From: Chryseobacterium gleum
GTDB taxonomy: Bacteria > Bacteroidota > Bacteroidia > Flavobacteriales_D > Sanyastnellaceae
Direction of reading: 5' to 3'
DNA: 5,285 bases
NCBI GenBank assembly: GCA_945883885.1
Contig: CAMCYM010000120.1
Coordinates: 1 to 5,285 of the forward strand
Position 1 is the stretch's first letter. Every line of letters begins with the position of its first letter. Shown here in pieces: positions 5,268-5,285 of this stretch. The notes beneath the pieces are model-generated. The model did not search any database and was not told where the DNA came from. It worked only from the letters and a program-made list of their open reading frames with translations. Both the position numbers and the translations under genes were made by a program.

Positions 5268-5285
5268 GCCGGTGAGACGCAGGTC

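Overview
The window looks like a chromosomal segment of a high-GC member of the Bacteroidota, probably Flavobacteriales-like. Four observations support this. The WYL regulator has the N-terminal style usual in that phylum (MPANKYALLRYRIIDRCLTN). A SiaB-like (DUF6272) protein is present. The sigma factor is followed by a one-TM protein and an outer-membrane beta-barrel protein, a common Bacteroidota order. Start codons lack clear Shine-Dalgarno sequences, and one upstream region matches the Bacteroidota -33/-7 promoter. The placement is inference; no rRNA or other marker is in view. All supported genes are on the minus strand, so transcription runs from the right edge to the left edge.

Right to left, the first block (5267 to 1061) is tightly packed: an ECF-type sigma factor; a proline-rich, single-TM protein in the position where an anti-sigma factor or regulator is usually found; an outer-membrane beta-barrel protein with an acidic helical segment; a DUF554 (YdfK-like) multi-spanning inner-membrane protein; and a WYL-domain transcriptional regulator. 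The first three genes are joined by two 4-base ATGA stop/start overlaps. The next gaps are 16 and 5 bases, so one transcript is likely. The first three genes look like an envelope-sensing or envelope-remodelling module; DUF554 and WYL may be co-transcribed passengers.

The TM protein is the odd part of the window. Between its TM helix and a non-repetitive C-terminal domain it carries two different in-frame repeat tracts. One is a 75-bp tandem repeat in which every unit holds two perfect or near-perfect GCTGGC-NNN-GCCAGC dyads. The other is a tract of about 185 bp of hexamer/heptamer repeats, G-rich on the plus (template) strand, telomere-like in composition and well suited to form G-quadruplexes. 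The two tracts share an exact 15-nt inverted match.

The left part holds an unrecognised 94-aa protein (979 to 695), then a 205-bp intergenic region with a strong imperfect dyad (625-664) and a good Bacteroidota-type promoter (511-542). That promoter drives a SiaB-like/DUF6272 protein whose 3' end is cut by the left edge. No RNA genes, insertion sequences or CRISPR arrays were seen.
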